A stretch of DNA of 64,000 nucleotides from Massariosphaeria phaeospora. Taxonomy: Eukaryota > Ascomycota > Dothideomycetes > Pleosporales. This document shows, piece by piece, positions 45,165-57,009 of this stretch. The stretch is taken from NCBI GenBank assembly GCA_011032825.1, contig JAADJZ010000007.1:372001-436000 (forward strand), written 5' to 3'. A program made the translations under genes and the position numbers. A model generated the notes under the pieces. That model saw nothing but the letters and a program-made list of their open reading frames with translations, did no database searches and was not told the origin of the DNA. Position 1 is the first letter of the stretch, and every line of letters starts with the position of its first letter.

Positions 45165-46742
45165 ATGAGTGAATCAAGCATAGCAGTTCTTGTACCGCGA
45201 GCTCATGTAAAACAAGTAAAACTAGCGCTAGAGGACCGAGGAGTATTGGATCGAACAGTCAAAATCGCTGCCGAAAGGAAACCTAACTTACACTCTACTA
45301 GCGAGGCTAGTATACCTCGAATGCTCGTTCCAACGACCTTGTTGGGCTTAAACTCAAGCTCATTTTTCAAGGAAAAACTACTCTCAGACATTGGACTTGC
45401 GCATTTGAGCGAGGATATATCTATCGTTACACATGTACTAGACTTGAATGGGTCCTCCTCTTGTCGACGGAATCCTCTGCTAAGAGCGCTATCAAAAGCT
45501 CTCCGTGAGCTTTCTGAACCACTCCTGGCATCTATAGATCTCTCATGCGAACTTCTTGTGTCAGCATTCCCAGAATCATACTCCGTCTACAAGCCTCTGC
45601 TTCTGCTACCTCCAAATACCTTCGAATCTTCGCCATGGGAAAAACTTCTATTATCACATGCCACAGGCTCACCAGTCCTCCAGCGCATATGGCCAATAGT
45701 CGCGGGAGCAGTTGGAGCCACACATGTTGCAGTAAATGCCGGAATACCTCTCCAAACAGCGCCATCGGAATCACATCAAACGATATCTGAAGCGGCTACA
45801 GAAGCTGGGGAAAATATACTACGCAGACCGGTGGACCTGACCCCTATCTATGGTGATTTCGGCCCATCTCCAACGCTGGAACGAATCTCCAATCCGACAA
45901 CAGCAGACATATCCTCCGCATTCTGGGTTTCGCATACCCAGAATGGAATCCACCAAGTTTGGGCCCCGTTGTACACCATGTTCAGTCGCGGCAACATCCG
46001 TGAAAAGACACGTATGCTCACACTGCCCTCAGTATTGAACTCGATCACAGAAGGCAAAGACAATGGCACAGCAGGCTCCCCACACCAAAATCCCCCAGAA
46101 CCTGGCTGCACCGCGGTAGACCTCTACGCCGGAATCGGCTACTTCGCTTTCTCCTACAAGAAAGCCGGAGTCAGCAAAGTCCTATGCTGGGAACTCAATC
46201 CATGGAGTATAGAAGGCCTGCGCCGAGGCGCACAACGCAACGGCTGGACTTCGCAAATCTTCACAAACATGCCACGCGAAGTAGAGGAGTGGGATCTGTT
46301 GAAAAAGAACATCCAGGACGTCGATTTCCTTGTCTTTCAGGAGTCGAACGAGAAGGCCATGGCTGCGATCTCGCAGTTTGCTTGGGGCACTGATGCACCA
46401 CCCATTCGGCATGTCAACTGTGGCTTCCTTCCGTCCTCGAGAAATAGCTGGAAAACTGCGATTCGGGCCATGGATGTACATCTTGGAGGCTGGATTCATG
46501 CGCACGAGAATGTGGGCGCGACGGAGCTTGAAACCCGGAAAGGGGACGTGGAGTCAGAGATGCAGGCTCATCTAGATTTGTGGGACGCTGAGAGGGGAAG
46601 CGACGGGATTTATAGAAGAAGGGTAGGAGTTGAGCATGTGGAGAAGGTGAAGACGTATGCTCCGGGGGTACTGCATGTAGTATTTGATGTATGGGTCGAT
46701 GGATCGAAGGATGTTGAGAATGTCTTGGAGCGAAATAGATGA
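45165..46742 (+). CDS. TRM12: tRNA wybutosine-synthesis protein 2 (TYW2/TRM12)
   Basis: Transfers the aminocarboxypropyl group of S-adenosylmethionine to 4-demethylwyosine at position 37 of tRNA-Phe. A single 525-codon exon from the ATG at 45,165; 12 upstream in-frame codons lack an ATG. The N-terminal half is weakly conserved. The Rossmann part shows M-F-S-R-G-N-I-R-E-K-T-R, then D-L-Y-A-G-I-G-Y-F (AdoMet loop), W-E-L-N-P-W-S (acidic ribose contact) and G-A-Q-R-N-G-W. The C-terminus has G-G-W-I-H-A-H-E-N, typical of the group. Divergent from the Nudix gene with 269 bp between starts. Confidence 0.9.
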   Translation: MSESSIAVLVPRAHVKQVKLALEDRGVLDRTVKIAAERKPNLHSTSEASIPRMLVPTTLLGLNSSSFFKEKLLSDIGLAHLSEDISIVTHVLDLNGSSSCRRNPLLRALSKALRELSEPLLASIDLSCELLVSAFPESYSVYKPLLLLPPNTFESSPWEKLLLSHATGSPVLQRIWPIVAGAVGATHVAVNAGIPLQTAPSESHQTISEAATEAGENILRRPVDLTPIYGDFGPSPTLERISNPTTADISSAFWVSHTQNGIHQVWAPLYTMFSRGNIREKTRMLTLPSVLNSITEGKDNGTAGSPHQNPPEPGCTAVDLYAGIGYFAFSYKKAGVSKVLCWELNPWSIEGLRRGAQRNGWTSQIFTNMPREVEEWDLLKKNIQDVDFLVFQESNEKAMAAISQFAWGTDAPPIRHVNCGFLPSSRNSWKTAIRAMDVHLGGWIHAHENVGATELETRKGDVESEMQAHLDLWDAERGSDGIYRRRVGVEHVEKVKTYAPGVLHVVFDVWVDGSKDVENVLERNR

Positions 46743-47196
46743 ACAAGGATGCCGTACAAACTGCTCCGGACAGTGAAGCCGGGGAGCCGACGTCAAGTTA
46801 TACTGTCGTGAGAGCTTGAAACATGTTCGGCATTGGAAACGTGGTGTGGTGACCCCCACACGTGCGGCGAACAAGTCTAAAGCTGTTGAAACTTTTGTTT
46901 CACCCTCTAACCACACACTATACTTGAAAGCCTAGGCTGATGATGTACACCAAAATCGTGAAATTGGGGTTGTACAGTAAATGTTTAGGATCGATATAAT
47001 AGCTGAAGGTAGAAAACGCTAATGTTACAAGGTATAGCTCTTTCTATATGCGAATTACCACAGTATTACCAACGCCGTTTGTTCTAACGCTAAGAAATTT
47101 CAGATGTCCAACAAATTAGTATTCTAAGCCGATTGTCATCAGCCCATATGCAGTTCTCCTAGATCGAGCCCAATACAATCGCATCTCCACACCCGC
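46743..47196. other. Convergent intergenic region TRM12/DUF3112 gene
   Basis: 454 bp, AT-rich between 46,920 and 47,110. No gene or repeat recognised. Confidence 0.4.
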
Positions 47197-48339
47197 TCAT
47201 GTCGCTTTTTCTTCCGGGCCTGCTATGAGCGTCGCTCCTCCAGTAGCGTCACTCCCATCTTTGCTAGGTCTAACCCCATCATCCTCCTCTTGCGTCCCTT
47301 TCGTCTCGACTGGCATTTCTACATCGTCTTTTGAGATATTAGGCGTCGATCGAGCCTTGTAACTGCCAGGGCCCTTTGCGCCGTTCGGTATGTGAAAGCG
47401 GAGATCGACGCGCATGATAGCGTAGAAATATACAACTAGAATCTCCACCAAGAAATTGAAGACGTAGAAGCAAGCCTTGGAATAGTACGCAGGAAGCGGT
47501 TGTGACATGTGAACTGGTTTGAGCCATGCCGTCCCGCACCTGAACGCCGCGCCTAAGCATAGTAACGTTGCTCCAGTCATTAAAATGGCCACCTTCGTGC
47601 GTAGTTGACCCTGACCAAAATTGTCTGGATCTGAGCCCCTTGGTACTGCGAAAGCGAGTAACGTCATTGGTATCGGAAGAAAAGATATGATTGTCAGGAA
47701 TGTAGTCCCGTATAACTGCAAATCACGATCGGTAGTCCTCGTGCTAGGCCGTAGAGTATAGAAGCTCTGAACAGTTGCCGTGATGATGATGGCGAGAGTA
47801 AGTCCGATGAGTACGTAGACGACCTTGAAGGCGGTTGAGAAGGCCGGGTGCCATCCGAATCGGGGGTGGAGCGAGCGGACGATGCGTTGAGACCAGAGTA
47901 GGTTGATGATGAAGATTAAGAGGACGCCTGCTGCTACGAAGATTTGGGCCGCGATCGCTAGTCTGATGTTTTGCGATTTTGATACACTAGCTATCCGTAA
48001 TATGGTCGTGGTTATGCGAGCCATGCAGAATCCTATAGGGGAGTTAGCGTACTGTACTTCATGTAGCCATACTTTGACAGAACCAACGTGTCGATCCTAT
48101 CATATATTCACTCAATCAGGCTGAGTGTATGGGAGGAGGCGCGAAAACATACCAAAAAGGAGAGCATTGAACAGAAACTTATGTCCGCGCCGCTTGTTCA
48201 TTTGGAAAATGCTCATATGCGTTACAGCGCCGCCGATGAACAGAGCTAGGAAAACGGCCGTGATAGGTATATCAACTCTAACTTCGGGCGTGCCACCGAG
48301 GCTCCAGCTACTAGGCCGGTATGGTGGACCTTGGCTCAT
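47197..48339 (-). CDS. DUF3112-type multi-spanning membrane protein
   Basis: Fungal membrane protein of unknown role, resembling the DUF3112 family. Minus-strand exons 48,339-48,153 and 48,032-47,197, with a 120 bp intron, give 340 residues. The acceptor at 48,033 was chosen over earlier ones because it yields L-L-F-G-F-C-M-A-R-I, the conserved join. About seven hydrophobic segments are seen, for example P-I-T-A-V-F-L-A-L-F, V-A-A-G-V-L-L-I-F-I, V-L-I-G-L-T-L-A-I-I and I-L-V-V-Y-F-Y-A-I. The last 60 residues are hydrophilic (acidic and Lys) and probably cytosolic. A G-G-T-P-E-V-R-V-D start precedes the first helix. Confidence 0.82.
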
Positions 48340-49113
48340 CTTAAAAAAGTTAGCAGGATATCCAGATAGTGGATTGGGAGCTTTGCTCACTGTAGAAAAG
48401 GATGCTCAACTTTACGAGGCCGTCTTAGCCAGTGTAAATGTCAAGTGGTAATTCCGATCTCCGTATATGAGGTCGACTTCGTGAATTTCGTGGTCAAGGG
48501 CAGTGCGCTGTGTGCTAGACATTGAAAGGCAGCATGCTTCCTATTTAAACACGCCATAGTGACAACAAAAATCCTTCGCGCACACACGCCCCCCTCATTT
48601 CGACGCCCGTCTACAAACAGACGAGGCTGCTCCTTGTACGAATGGCGTTTCGCAGCCGGAGTTTGTTGCGACCGATGCACGCGCTAATCCGAATCCAATC
48701 ATCTAATCGGCGTTTCGGTGGCCCGGTACATAGCGAGTGCGAGAGGGCTAAGAAAGATCGTACATCGGAGTTAACGAGAGAACACGTACGAGAGGGTACG
48801 TACATTATGGAATCCCGCTGAAGGAGCGCCTGTTGCAACCTACGATTGATTACTTTTCAAGAGCTCGTGGCAGTATTGTAAGCACAAAGCAGAGTCCAGT
48901 AATCATCTAGGAAAGCACTCCCCCTGTACACACTTATCATACATCTCATTTGGCTCTGCTATATGGAGTACCGTAGTTGAGCTAAATCTTAAACTTGATC
49001 AGGTGGGATGTTTTACTAACATAAAGAGATAGGTGGGTCTTGCGGAGCTATACCATAATAGCCCATCAAGCCACACGTTCGTGAATGCGAAAGCCGATTC
49101 CTAGCACTCCGCC
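48340..49113. other. 774 bp intergenic region
   Basis: Promoter side of the DUF3112 gene and 3' side of the unknown Ser-rich gene. No family-like frame and no repeat were seen. Confidence 0.4.
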
Positions 49114-50770
49114 CTAGTTGATTGGTATACCATGCAAATGATAACTAGCATCCTGAAAGTAGCTAGTTTCCACATCTTGGTCTTGTGCTGTGAAGTCACT
49201 ATTGGACATATCCGTGCCGTCAGAGACGCTGGTACCATCGGCGTCGCTATGTTCGCTTTGCCGCCCAAAGAGTTCTACATCGCTATCGGAGTTAATGTCG
49301 GCCGAACCTTCTCTCATCGGAGCAGTGATGCTGGAGAACTGGTGCAGTATTCTATTCTCTTCGGCTTTAACTGACAAATTCAAGGGAGCATCTTTCCGGA
49401 TGCCCATGGGAATGGATATTCGACTCGTGGCCATCAGCGTTTCAAGCTGGGAAGCACTGGCTATGTTCCGACTGAACATGTCTTCCTCTGAGGCAGTGCG
49501 TTCAATCGAAAGCGGAGGTAGACATCCTTCTACTAAGGTCAAGCCGCCATTTCTGTCTGTCTCCTTCTTTTCCCTCTGCGGCATCTTTCGTCGAAATTGT
49601 CGAGCCAACGGGATAGCAGATTCAGTGCCAACAAACCCATCGGAGACGGATTTTAGTCCGTAGTCTAGCCTCGGTCTTTTAGCGTATCCCTTCGGGTGCC
49701 CATGAACTGCTTTGGTCTTCTTAGAGCTCCATGTAGAACTGTTTGTGTTCTTGCTTTGATGATTACTAGGGGAGTGAAGAGTTTCACTCGAATTTGATCC
49801 AGGTATAATGTCACCGCTGCGCGAGGAATCATCTGCATGTGCTCGGTTCCGGAGTGGTGGACGCGTGGATTCTTCATCGATTAGCGTAGTTGGTATTAAC
49901 TGAGTATCCTGTATTGGATCATTTGCTAGCATGGACGAATTGAAGGCAGTTTCTGTACCCTGCATATAGAGATTAGCGGATAGCAATGACGGTATTGTCA
50001 TGCTAGGACCACCTTACACTCGGTTCGGGTAGGCCATTGTCTGTCGTTGTTCGCAATAATGCGAGCTCTTGAACAGGCAGGCGACCCTTCCGAGTGTTTG
50101 AAAATGCAGCTGTCGAGCGGTTAGTCCGATACCCCCTGGACTTGTATACGGTGACGTCCTTGTGTAATCCCAGCGGGACTGGCAACGGACCCGGCTGTTG
50201 CTGAATGGTGTTGCTCTCGCTGGAGTATTGAGAACTCATCGAAAAACTTTCTGTCGGATTAGGATCCATGGGCGCAGACTCCACGGCGGAGCAAGGCCCC
50301 GTCCAGGTTCCTATGTTATCATCTTGGTCAATGGCCGCTATACCGGGCGGAGGTGGGGCTTCTTTAGCTCCAGACATTGCATTTTTTGGAGGTTCCGAGG
50401 GTGAAGCTCGAGGGGTCCCTTCCGGCGAATGCACCTGGGGTGCTTGTTCCTCAAGATGGACATGCCTGTGGCGCCCAAATCTTGAAGGCTGCTGGGGTAA
50501 GTTTTCGACGACGCGAAGAAAGGCAACTAATCGGAGCCGATCGCCGCAGAAATTCGCATCGGAAGCCATTGTTAGTGCACATGTAGTGAGCGGTCTCGTG
50601 GGGTTATCATGGTAGATAGCCTGGTGATCGCGTGAGGACGTGTGAAGTTTGTGTCGCGGAAGCAAGGTAGGGCGAAAGTTGGCGTCATCTGGATTACGTA
50701 AGCTAGCTCCTCGACGCGGGTCCCCAACCCAATTGTCTCTGCGCGCTGTCGCGCTGCTCTGTATATCCAT
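49114..50770 (-). CDS. Uncharacterised Ser-rich, probably nuclear protein
   Basis: Two minus-strand exons, 50,770-50,018 and 49,959-49,114, joined by a 58 bp phase-0 intron, 532 residues. I recognise no domain. The region of residues 67-105 (M-A-S-D-A-N-F-C-G-D-R-L-R-L-V-A-F-L-R-V-V) is the only well-folded-looking part. The rest is low-complexity: Pro/Gln, Ser/Thr and basic patches (S-S-K-K-T-K-A-V, K-R-P-R-L, Q-F-R-R-K-M-P) that could be nuclear signals, and an acidic Ser/Asp tail. The frame is open to 50,800 but without an ATG, so the start at 50,770 is a choice. It lies 53 bp from the divergent YVC1 start. Confidence 0.68.
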
Positions 50771-50823
50771 GCTGCAGCCACTGCCAATGGCCTCGATCAA
50801 CGACGTCTCTACCAGCGACTAAC
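50771..50823. promoter_or_regulatory. Very short divergent gap
   Basis: Only 53 bp separate two diverging start codons, so their leaders and promoters must overlap each other or the genes. Confidence 0.55.
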
Positions 50824-53800
50824 ATGTCTCTGCCGAGTACGCCGCGGTGGCCCGTCGACCCTCATCCTGAAGTTCCCACCATTGCCGACAACGAAGAGTT
50901 CGAGCCACTGGTCAAGAAGCTGTCCTTGTAAGCGATCACGTACCTCTGATGCATTGGCCAGCTAGAGCCTAATTGTTTGCCAGCTACTTTACTGAAGCCA
51001 TCACACTTCCGCATACCTTCGAAGAGCTCCGAACCCTCCCGTTCGGTCGAATCCTAACGCCCCTTATCTCGTATATCTCGGACACTGTTCACCACCCTGC
51101 TCTTATTTCAGCACTCCTGTACGTCGCAGCCGCGCTCCTACCGTATAAAGTTTGCAACAAGAAAGTTTTTGTCCTGGGGCTGACGAAAATGTAGGGCATT
51201 GAAGGCACATTTCTCTGCTCTCGAAGAAGCCAGTGATGAGCCCGGGGTCAATGAAGCTAGGGGTTATGCTTGCGAATACGTTGCTTGGCAGTTCTTGACA
51301 AATCTCACTGAAAGGGAAGCGATCGATTTTCTGCTTTACGACTTACCACCTATCCCATCGGCTAGTGACCACCGCGAACCAGAGCGCGGGCATGAACCAC
51401 GCAATCAACCCAATGAAGAGGCACCACTTCTCGCGCCACAAGACAGGGCCTCATCTTACTTCGGCACCGATGGTGTGCGTTCGTCGAATACCAAGATAGG
51501 GACACGTTCCGATGATTTTGTCTCCCGTTTTGAGAATTTGAGTGCTTTGGAAATTGCCGCCGTATCTGGATCGAAGAAGTTTTTGAGCCAACGGCCAGTC
51601 CAAAAGATCATCAATGGCCTCTGGCGTGTATGAACACACCAGCACTTGTTTCTGCGCATATAAGGCTGACTGACGTGCTCAGGGTGACATCGTGTTCTGG
51701 GAGACCCTCAGCGTCCACTCAGTCAAATGCCCGAAGCTGTATAACCGAAAACGTACCGACATATGTGAGTGATGAAGATTCTTCTACGTATGGATCTACA
51801 TCCTACGCGCGTCCTTCTGGTTGGTTGCTAATTCGCCCACCAGTCTCACGGCTTCGGGTTCCTCGATATCTCAAAGTCTTCGAGACTCTATTCTTCGCGG
51901 TATTCCTCGCGTTGTACTACGCTGTTTCCATCCGTCGAAGCTTTGTCTATGTTACGCCGACTGAAGTTCTTCTCTATATCTGGATCGCTGGTTTTGCTTA
52001 CGATGAACTTGGCGGGTGGATGGATGCAGGTCAAGCCAGGTATTTCGAGATCCCGAGTTGAGCGCTTGCTTGATGACTGCTAACATTGATTAGCTTCTAT
52101 AGTGTCGATTTTTGGTGGACCTGGGACATCGTAAGAACCCGGACAACGTTGACTTCGTTTACTTACTTCTGGCCAGAGTATAGTTGTTGTGGGAATGATA
52201 TTCTGCGCTCTCAGTAAGTTCCGATTGCCTCCACAATCTTAGTGGACTCGTACTCGCATATCTCGCACTGTTCCAGTAGATTTTGTACATGTGTGACATA
52301 TCGTTATGAGCTAAAACGAGAAAGGGATCACCGGCTTGACAATTGGGTCCAACAATGTCATCGATCTTGCGTACGATGTTCTTGGCCTGGAAGCGCTCTT
52401 TCTGGTCCCAAGGATATTCTCACTCTTGAGTTTGAATCAATATTTCGGTACGCTGGTAAGTACTTCTGGAATCCCGCTTCATTCTCAGAGACACTTCGGA
52501 CGTCCGCGGCTGGTCGCACGTCTGTATGTACCCGTGTGGTCGCCTTAGTGGTATAATATTAGATTGCCACCAATCTCTTGGCCCCGGCAGAAAAATGTCC
52601 AGTGTACCAGATACAGCAGCGCAATGCAGAGTTGGAAGCACTCCACTGGCACCTTACCATTGTCTCGTCACTGCCTGATTGCATTTGAAACCTTGCAGTA
52701 CTTTGCTGTTGTACTGTTCTGGCGACGGCACGGGTACGGCAATTTCGGGCCGTTTGTTCCTGTTGCGGCACGGCGCTCTTGTCCCATTCAATATCCTTTC
52801 TACGCGTATTCCCTGTCGCTAATGACTCGCAGATACCATGCCTTAAAGCAATGGTTAGTTCATAGCGGGAAAAGCGGTATTGTCGACCGACTCTAACTGC
52901 CGGCAGACCAAAGATTTCGTCAAATTTCTGTCCCTTGTTGTCATTCTCTATCTAGGTACCTGCTTGTTGCTCAGCCACGAGAAGCCACCCTGCTCATCTC
53001 TGTCTACAGGATTTCTGACCACCTTTGTGCTTCTGGCGCGCGGCCAATACACACCGAGTGAAATGGTGCGTTAAGCCTACCCACCCCAGAATAGACACAT
53101 GTCTCCAGGTATCGCTGACGTCGCATTGCAGTCCTGGATTCTAGTCAATGTCTTTTTTGGGTGAGTGAGGCTATGCTAGGCTCTCAGGCATATCTCAGGT
53201 TGCTAATGCTTCTCCTTCGTCTCAGGTCGTCATATCTTGGCTTCGTGAGTTCCGACGAAACGTGGCGACAGCTTCGCCCCCTTCAAGCACAACTACTATG
53301 ACTGACAGATGGTTTTAGGATGTAGCCCATGAGATGTAAGCAGTCCCAATTCCAAAAATGGGCTCGCCGACTAAGTGCAAACAGATCCCCATACTTCGGA
53401 CCGCCAGTCATGGTATGGAATTTGCGCATGTGAAGACGGTCTGCTGATCAACCACGCAGCTCGTTTTCATAGCCTTGACCAATATCCTGCTCATCACGAG
53501 TCTAATAAGTCTTTTGTCTAACAGCTTGAGCAAGGTACGTCAAAGAGTTTCTGCATGTTCAGTAAAAGATCCCTGTTCGCCCGACTCGGTTGGCTGCCAG
53601 TGCTCGGTTTTTCGCGTGGCTTGGATGGATGGGGCTGTGCTCGATCTATCTAACTGGTCCTCGCCTGTGCGTGCCTAACTACAGCCTTGCTGTCATCACC
53701 TTATCGCGTTCTCTTCCTAGTACTGTTCGCTCTCTCGTCGATCCTCACAACGTCCCATTCGGTCATATCGTTGATGTCCACCCGCGCTGCTCCGGCCGGC

Positions 53801-54799
53801 CCCGCCCTTCGCCTTTGAAGATTGCGGTGTGCATTTCACGCAGCAGTTGCTCCAGTCTCATTCGGGTTGGGCCAATTTGTACTAATACGGACTAGATTCT
53901 AGATCATGCCCGCGAAGAGTATCTCTTCGGGTCAGTACTCCAGGCTGCTTGCGCGTATCCATCACTAATCGTAGTGTGGTGCAGGTATTCAATCTATGTT
54001 CTTGAAGCAACTACGTCAAACCGTTTGACATATTATCTTCCGCCGCTGGTACGTTCGTCTTCTTGTCTATTTTGGGGAGTATGAAACTAGCAGTAAGCGC
54101 CGGAAGGTCTCCCAACCGGCCGACATAGCCTCCTAAGCTTCAAGCAGTGCTATCAGATCCAACCGCTTATGCTCTCTGGTGTGCACCGTAGTTGCATTCT
54201 TCTGAGAGCGGGCTTGGCACCGTTGACAGCCTCCCACATGCTCCACGCCTTGAGGTAACGCCCAGGCGTCCTTGCTGCTAGTACCTCCACCGCTTCGATT
54301 GCTCAGTTCATTATGCGGATTTATGTTTCGTCGCAGTGACAAGGCTGATCCGACTCTCTAGAACCTCCTCCCGCTTGTTCTCCGCCCACTTCGGCTTTTC
54401 CTGCCATCAGAGCGGCTCCGAAGCGCGAGGATTGTGCTGCTGAAAGCAACGCACCTTCCCTTCGTTGGGGCGATCTGGGCTTACGAACAGTTGTCTAGCT
54501 CGCGGAAGCGCAACGCTGGGGCAGTGTCTATCAGTGGGCCCTCGACGCCTGGCACAGCGACGAGAACTCTGCGGTCATCCATCCACCCTCCCCGACCGAT
54601 GACTGCAGGCCTGCAGTCTTCTTCTATAGAAGGAAACGGCAGCACGCCAAACCGAGCACACCCTGCCGGGAGTAGAACGGGGCACTCCGAGGCCGATCCC
54701 CAGCTCAAGACGCTGGTGCTCAAGCTCACATCTCAGGTCGAGGAGCTCACGGCTGTCGTCTCACAGCTCCAACAACGCGGAGCGAGCCAGGCCGCTTGA
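50824..54799 (+). CDS. YVC1: YVC1-type vacuolar TRP cation channel, 19 exons
   Basis: Fungal TRP channel that releases calcium from the vacuole. I can join 19 exons in phase to 661 residues: 50,824-50,927; 50,984-51,118; 51,195-51,627; 51,683-51,764; 51,844-52,039; 52,094-52,130; 52,177-52,213; 52,325-52,455; 52,833-52,853; 52,907-52,955; 53,010-53,065; 53,132-53,160; 53,226-53,244; 53,319-53,335; 53,385-53,412; 53,460-53,534; 53,896-53,930; 53,985-54,048; 54,362-54,799. The soluble N-terminus precedes six membrane segments (V-F-E-T-L-F-F-A-V-F, then I-V-V-V-G-M-I-F); the pore region is S-W-I-L-V-N-V-F-F-G-S-S-Y-L-G-F. The C-terminus has a Ser/Thr/Pro-rich part and a short coiled coil. Several exons are under 30 nt; three introns are 313-377 bp while all others are 46-111. 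Confidence 0.88.
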
Positions 54800-55786
54800 T
54801 GGCCGGCGCTTCCAGGCGGCCACAGCGTCGAAGCACACGAAAGATGCCACATGGCTTGAAGCTTGTCGAGATCACGGCCGGCAAGGGCGAGGGCGATCGT
54901 GTGTATCCTCAGCACGCGGCCGGCACCAGCAGATTGGCGCGCGTGCGGATGGGATGTTGGCTGTTTCACAGGCTCGAGCAAGTGCAGTGTAGCAAATGAA
55001 TGAAGATTGACGGCATCCGACGAGAGTGTTGCAGAAGGGTGCAGTAAGACGGGCATGGCAGGCCAGACGCGGGCATGGCACAATATCCACGCCTCACCAG
55101 GCTCAGCATGCAGGGGCAGCACCCTTCACCGACCGTGTTGCGCCTATGCTGGCGGCCGGCGCGAAGTGGTGATTCGAGTTCGGGCCGCTGGCGTTCCCGC
55201 GAGCTTGGGTGCCGTCCAACGCCCCCAGCGACCGCTGCTTGGAGTTCGCCCAGGGATCCCTGCGCGCGCGCCCGCCGGGGGCCCCTGCCGCCCTCGCCCT
55301 CCCTGCGCGCCAGGGCTGTCTATCCGCTGCTCGTCGCTCGTCGCTCGACCCGTTTGCGCTTCCTCAGGCTTCAGCCCTCTGGACGCTGCAAGACACGGCC
55401 CCCTCATATGTGCCAACAGGCGCCTGCCGCCGCCGCGGCTCGAGCTCGAGCCCGCCACAACTTGGGCCTAGCTCGCTCCCCTTCACGTCTTGCCCGTGTG
55501 TCTGCCTCGCCTTCAAATACCGACTGTTTGGACGTGCTGCTGGACACCAGAGTCTACACCGCCGCAGCACTGCAAAGTAGCGTCTCAATTCGCATCTCCT
55601 ACCTGACGCTTGTTTCGCCCTGTTGCTCCATCAGATATATCCTGTCTTGTGCGCCCGCCTCGTTTGCTGCCAGTCATCTGTCCTCCACGCATCTAAAGAC
55701 CTCTGTGCCCCCGCCCTTCACCCACTCGATTCATAGTCACAGTCCTCTAAACATCCTTCCCGCAGCTACGACACATCAACGCCACC
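54800..55786. promoter_or_regulatory. 987 bp upstream of zinc-finger gene
   Basis: Strongly CT-rich from about 55,480 to the ATG, as in long fungal leaders. Several upstream ATGs lie in this stretch; one frame (55,075-55,902) overlaps the gene start in another frame and could act as an upstream open reading frame. No factor site can be named. Confidence 0.45.
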
Positions 55787-57009
55787 ATGTCCACGCGCGA
55801 CCAGCCGACGCCGCCATTCAATTCGCCCTACCAGCAAGCCATGAAGTCGAACTCCTTACTGCACTCCCCCGCGTACCCATCGCCCGCCCGCAGCGACTGT
55901 GAGCCCTCCAAGTACCCGACCGAAGGACTTGGTCTCTACGCCTACTCGCACTCGTTCCCGGTGTCTGGCCCTACGACCAGCTCTATCCTGTATCCGCCGT
56001 CCCCTCAACCGACTGAAGCATGGACGCACCTCTCGACCGGGACTTCCCCGCTCATGACGGAAGCTCATGTCGATCCATGGGCCACTGGAGCATTCGATCA
56101 TCCCGTCTCCAGATCGCCTCTACCCTGGGAACCCCAACATGCTTCACACCGTTCCTCGTTGTCTTCGCGAGACCTGTCTATCTTCTCCCGCGAAGGCTCC
56201 GAGCACGCGTTCCCCAACATCAAGCTCGAGGGGGCTCATCCGGAGTGGACACCAGCAACTGGTGGATCCTCGCCGCCAGAGCTACGGCACGCTCCGTTGA
56301 CCGTTGCACCTGAACGCCTCACCAATGGCATCTTTCCTTATGACAATGCGTACGCGTCGCCTCCAATGGCCAAGTACGAGAGCGGGCCGGGGAGCTGTTA
56401 CGACCATCGTGACTACGAGTCAGCGTCCTATGACCGGTCGTCCAGGAGTCCTCGTCTGCGGGATGGTTCTGTTGGCATCACAGCACGGACAAGGCTTCGA
56501 AGAAATCCCACGACGGCTGATAATGCACAGTTTTCCTGTCATGTCTGCGGCAAACTCTTCCAGAGAAGTTACAATCATAAGACGCATCTTGAGACGCACA
56601 ATCCCACGCGAAAGAAGGAGCACATCTGCCCGCACGAGGCGTGCGACAGGCAGTTTGTACGCAAAACCGATCTGGATCGCCATCAGAATAGTGTCCACCG
56701 CAAGCTCAAGGTGTTCAAATGCACCAAGTGCGACGCTCATTTTGCACGCAAAGACACTCTTCGAAGGTAAGACTGACGACCTGCACTCTGTAATCTGTCC
56801 ACTAACAATACTATAGGCACGAAGAGGACGGCTGCCCGCGACGCAATGAGCTCCCCACTCCCAACGTTCTGTCCCACAGCAGGTCGATGCGCACTGGACC
56901 CGGCGCAGTGATGCCCTACTATCACTCGCCGCGGCCGGACATGTATGACACGCGGTCTCCGCCAATGTTTCGCGATGGAAGCTTCAACGGCAGCCCTAGC
57001 GGCTTCTGA
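55787..57009 (+). CDS. C2H2 zinc-finger transcription regulator
   Basis: Exons 55,787-56,766 and 56,817-57,009 (50 bp intron) give 390 residues; the splice restores the third finger. The first 245 residues are Ser/Pro/Tyr-rich and disordered, as in activation regions. Three fingers occupy about 250-335: C-x2-C-x12-H-x3-H, C-x4-C-x12-H-x4-H, and C-x2-C-x12-H-x4-C (C2HC). Basic residues surround the first finger (R-T-R-L-R-R). The short Pro/Arg tail follows. The ATG follows CCACC, a strong start context. Family looks like fungal three-finger regulators; I cannot assign an orthologue or target genes. Confidence 0.88.

Noticed and set aside
55075..55902. 275-codon plus-strand frame
   Set aside because: Cys/Arg/Ser-rich, composition-driven, overlapping the zinc-finger gene start in another frame; kept only as a possible upstream frame.
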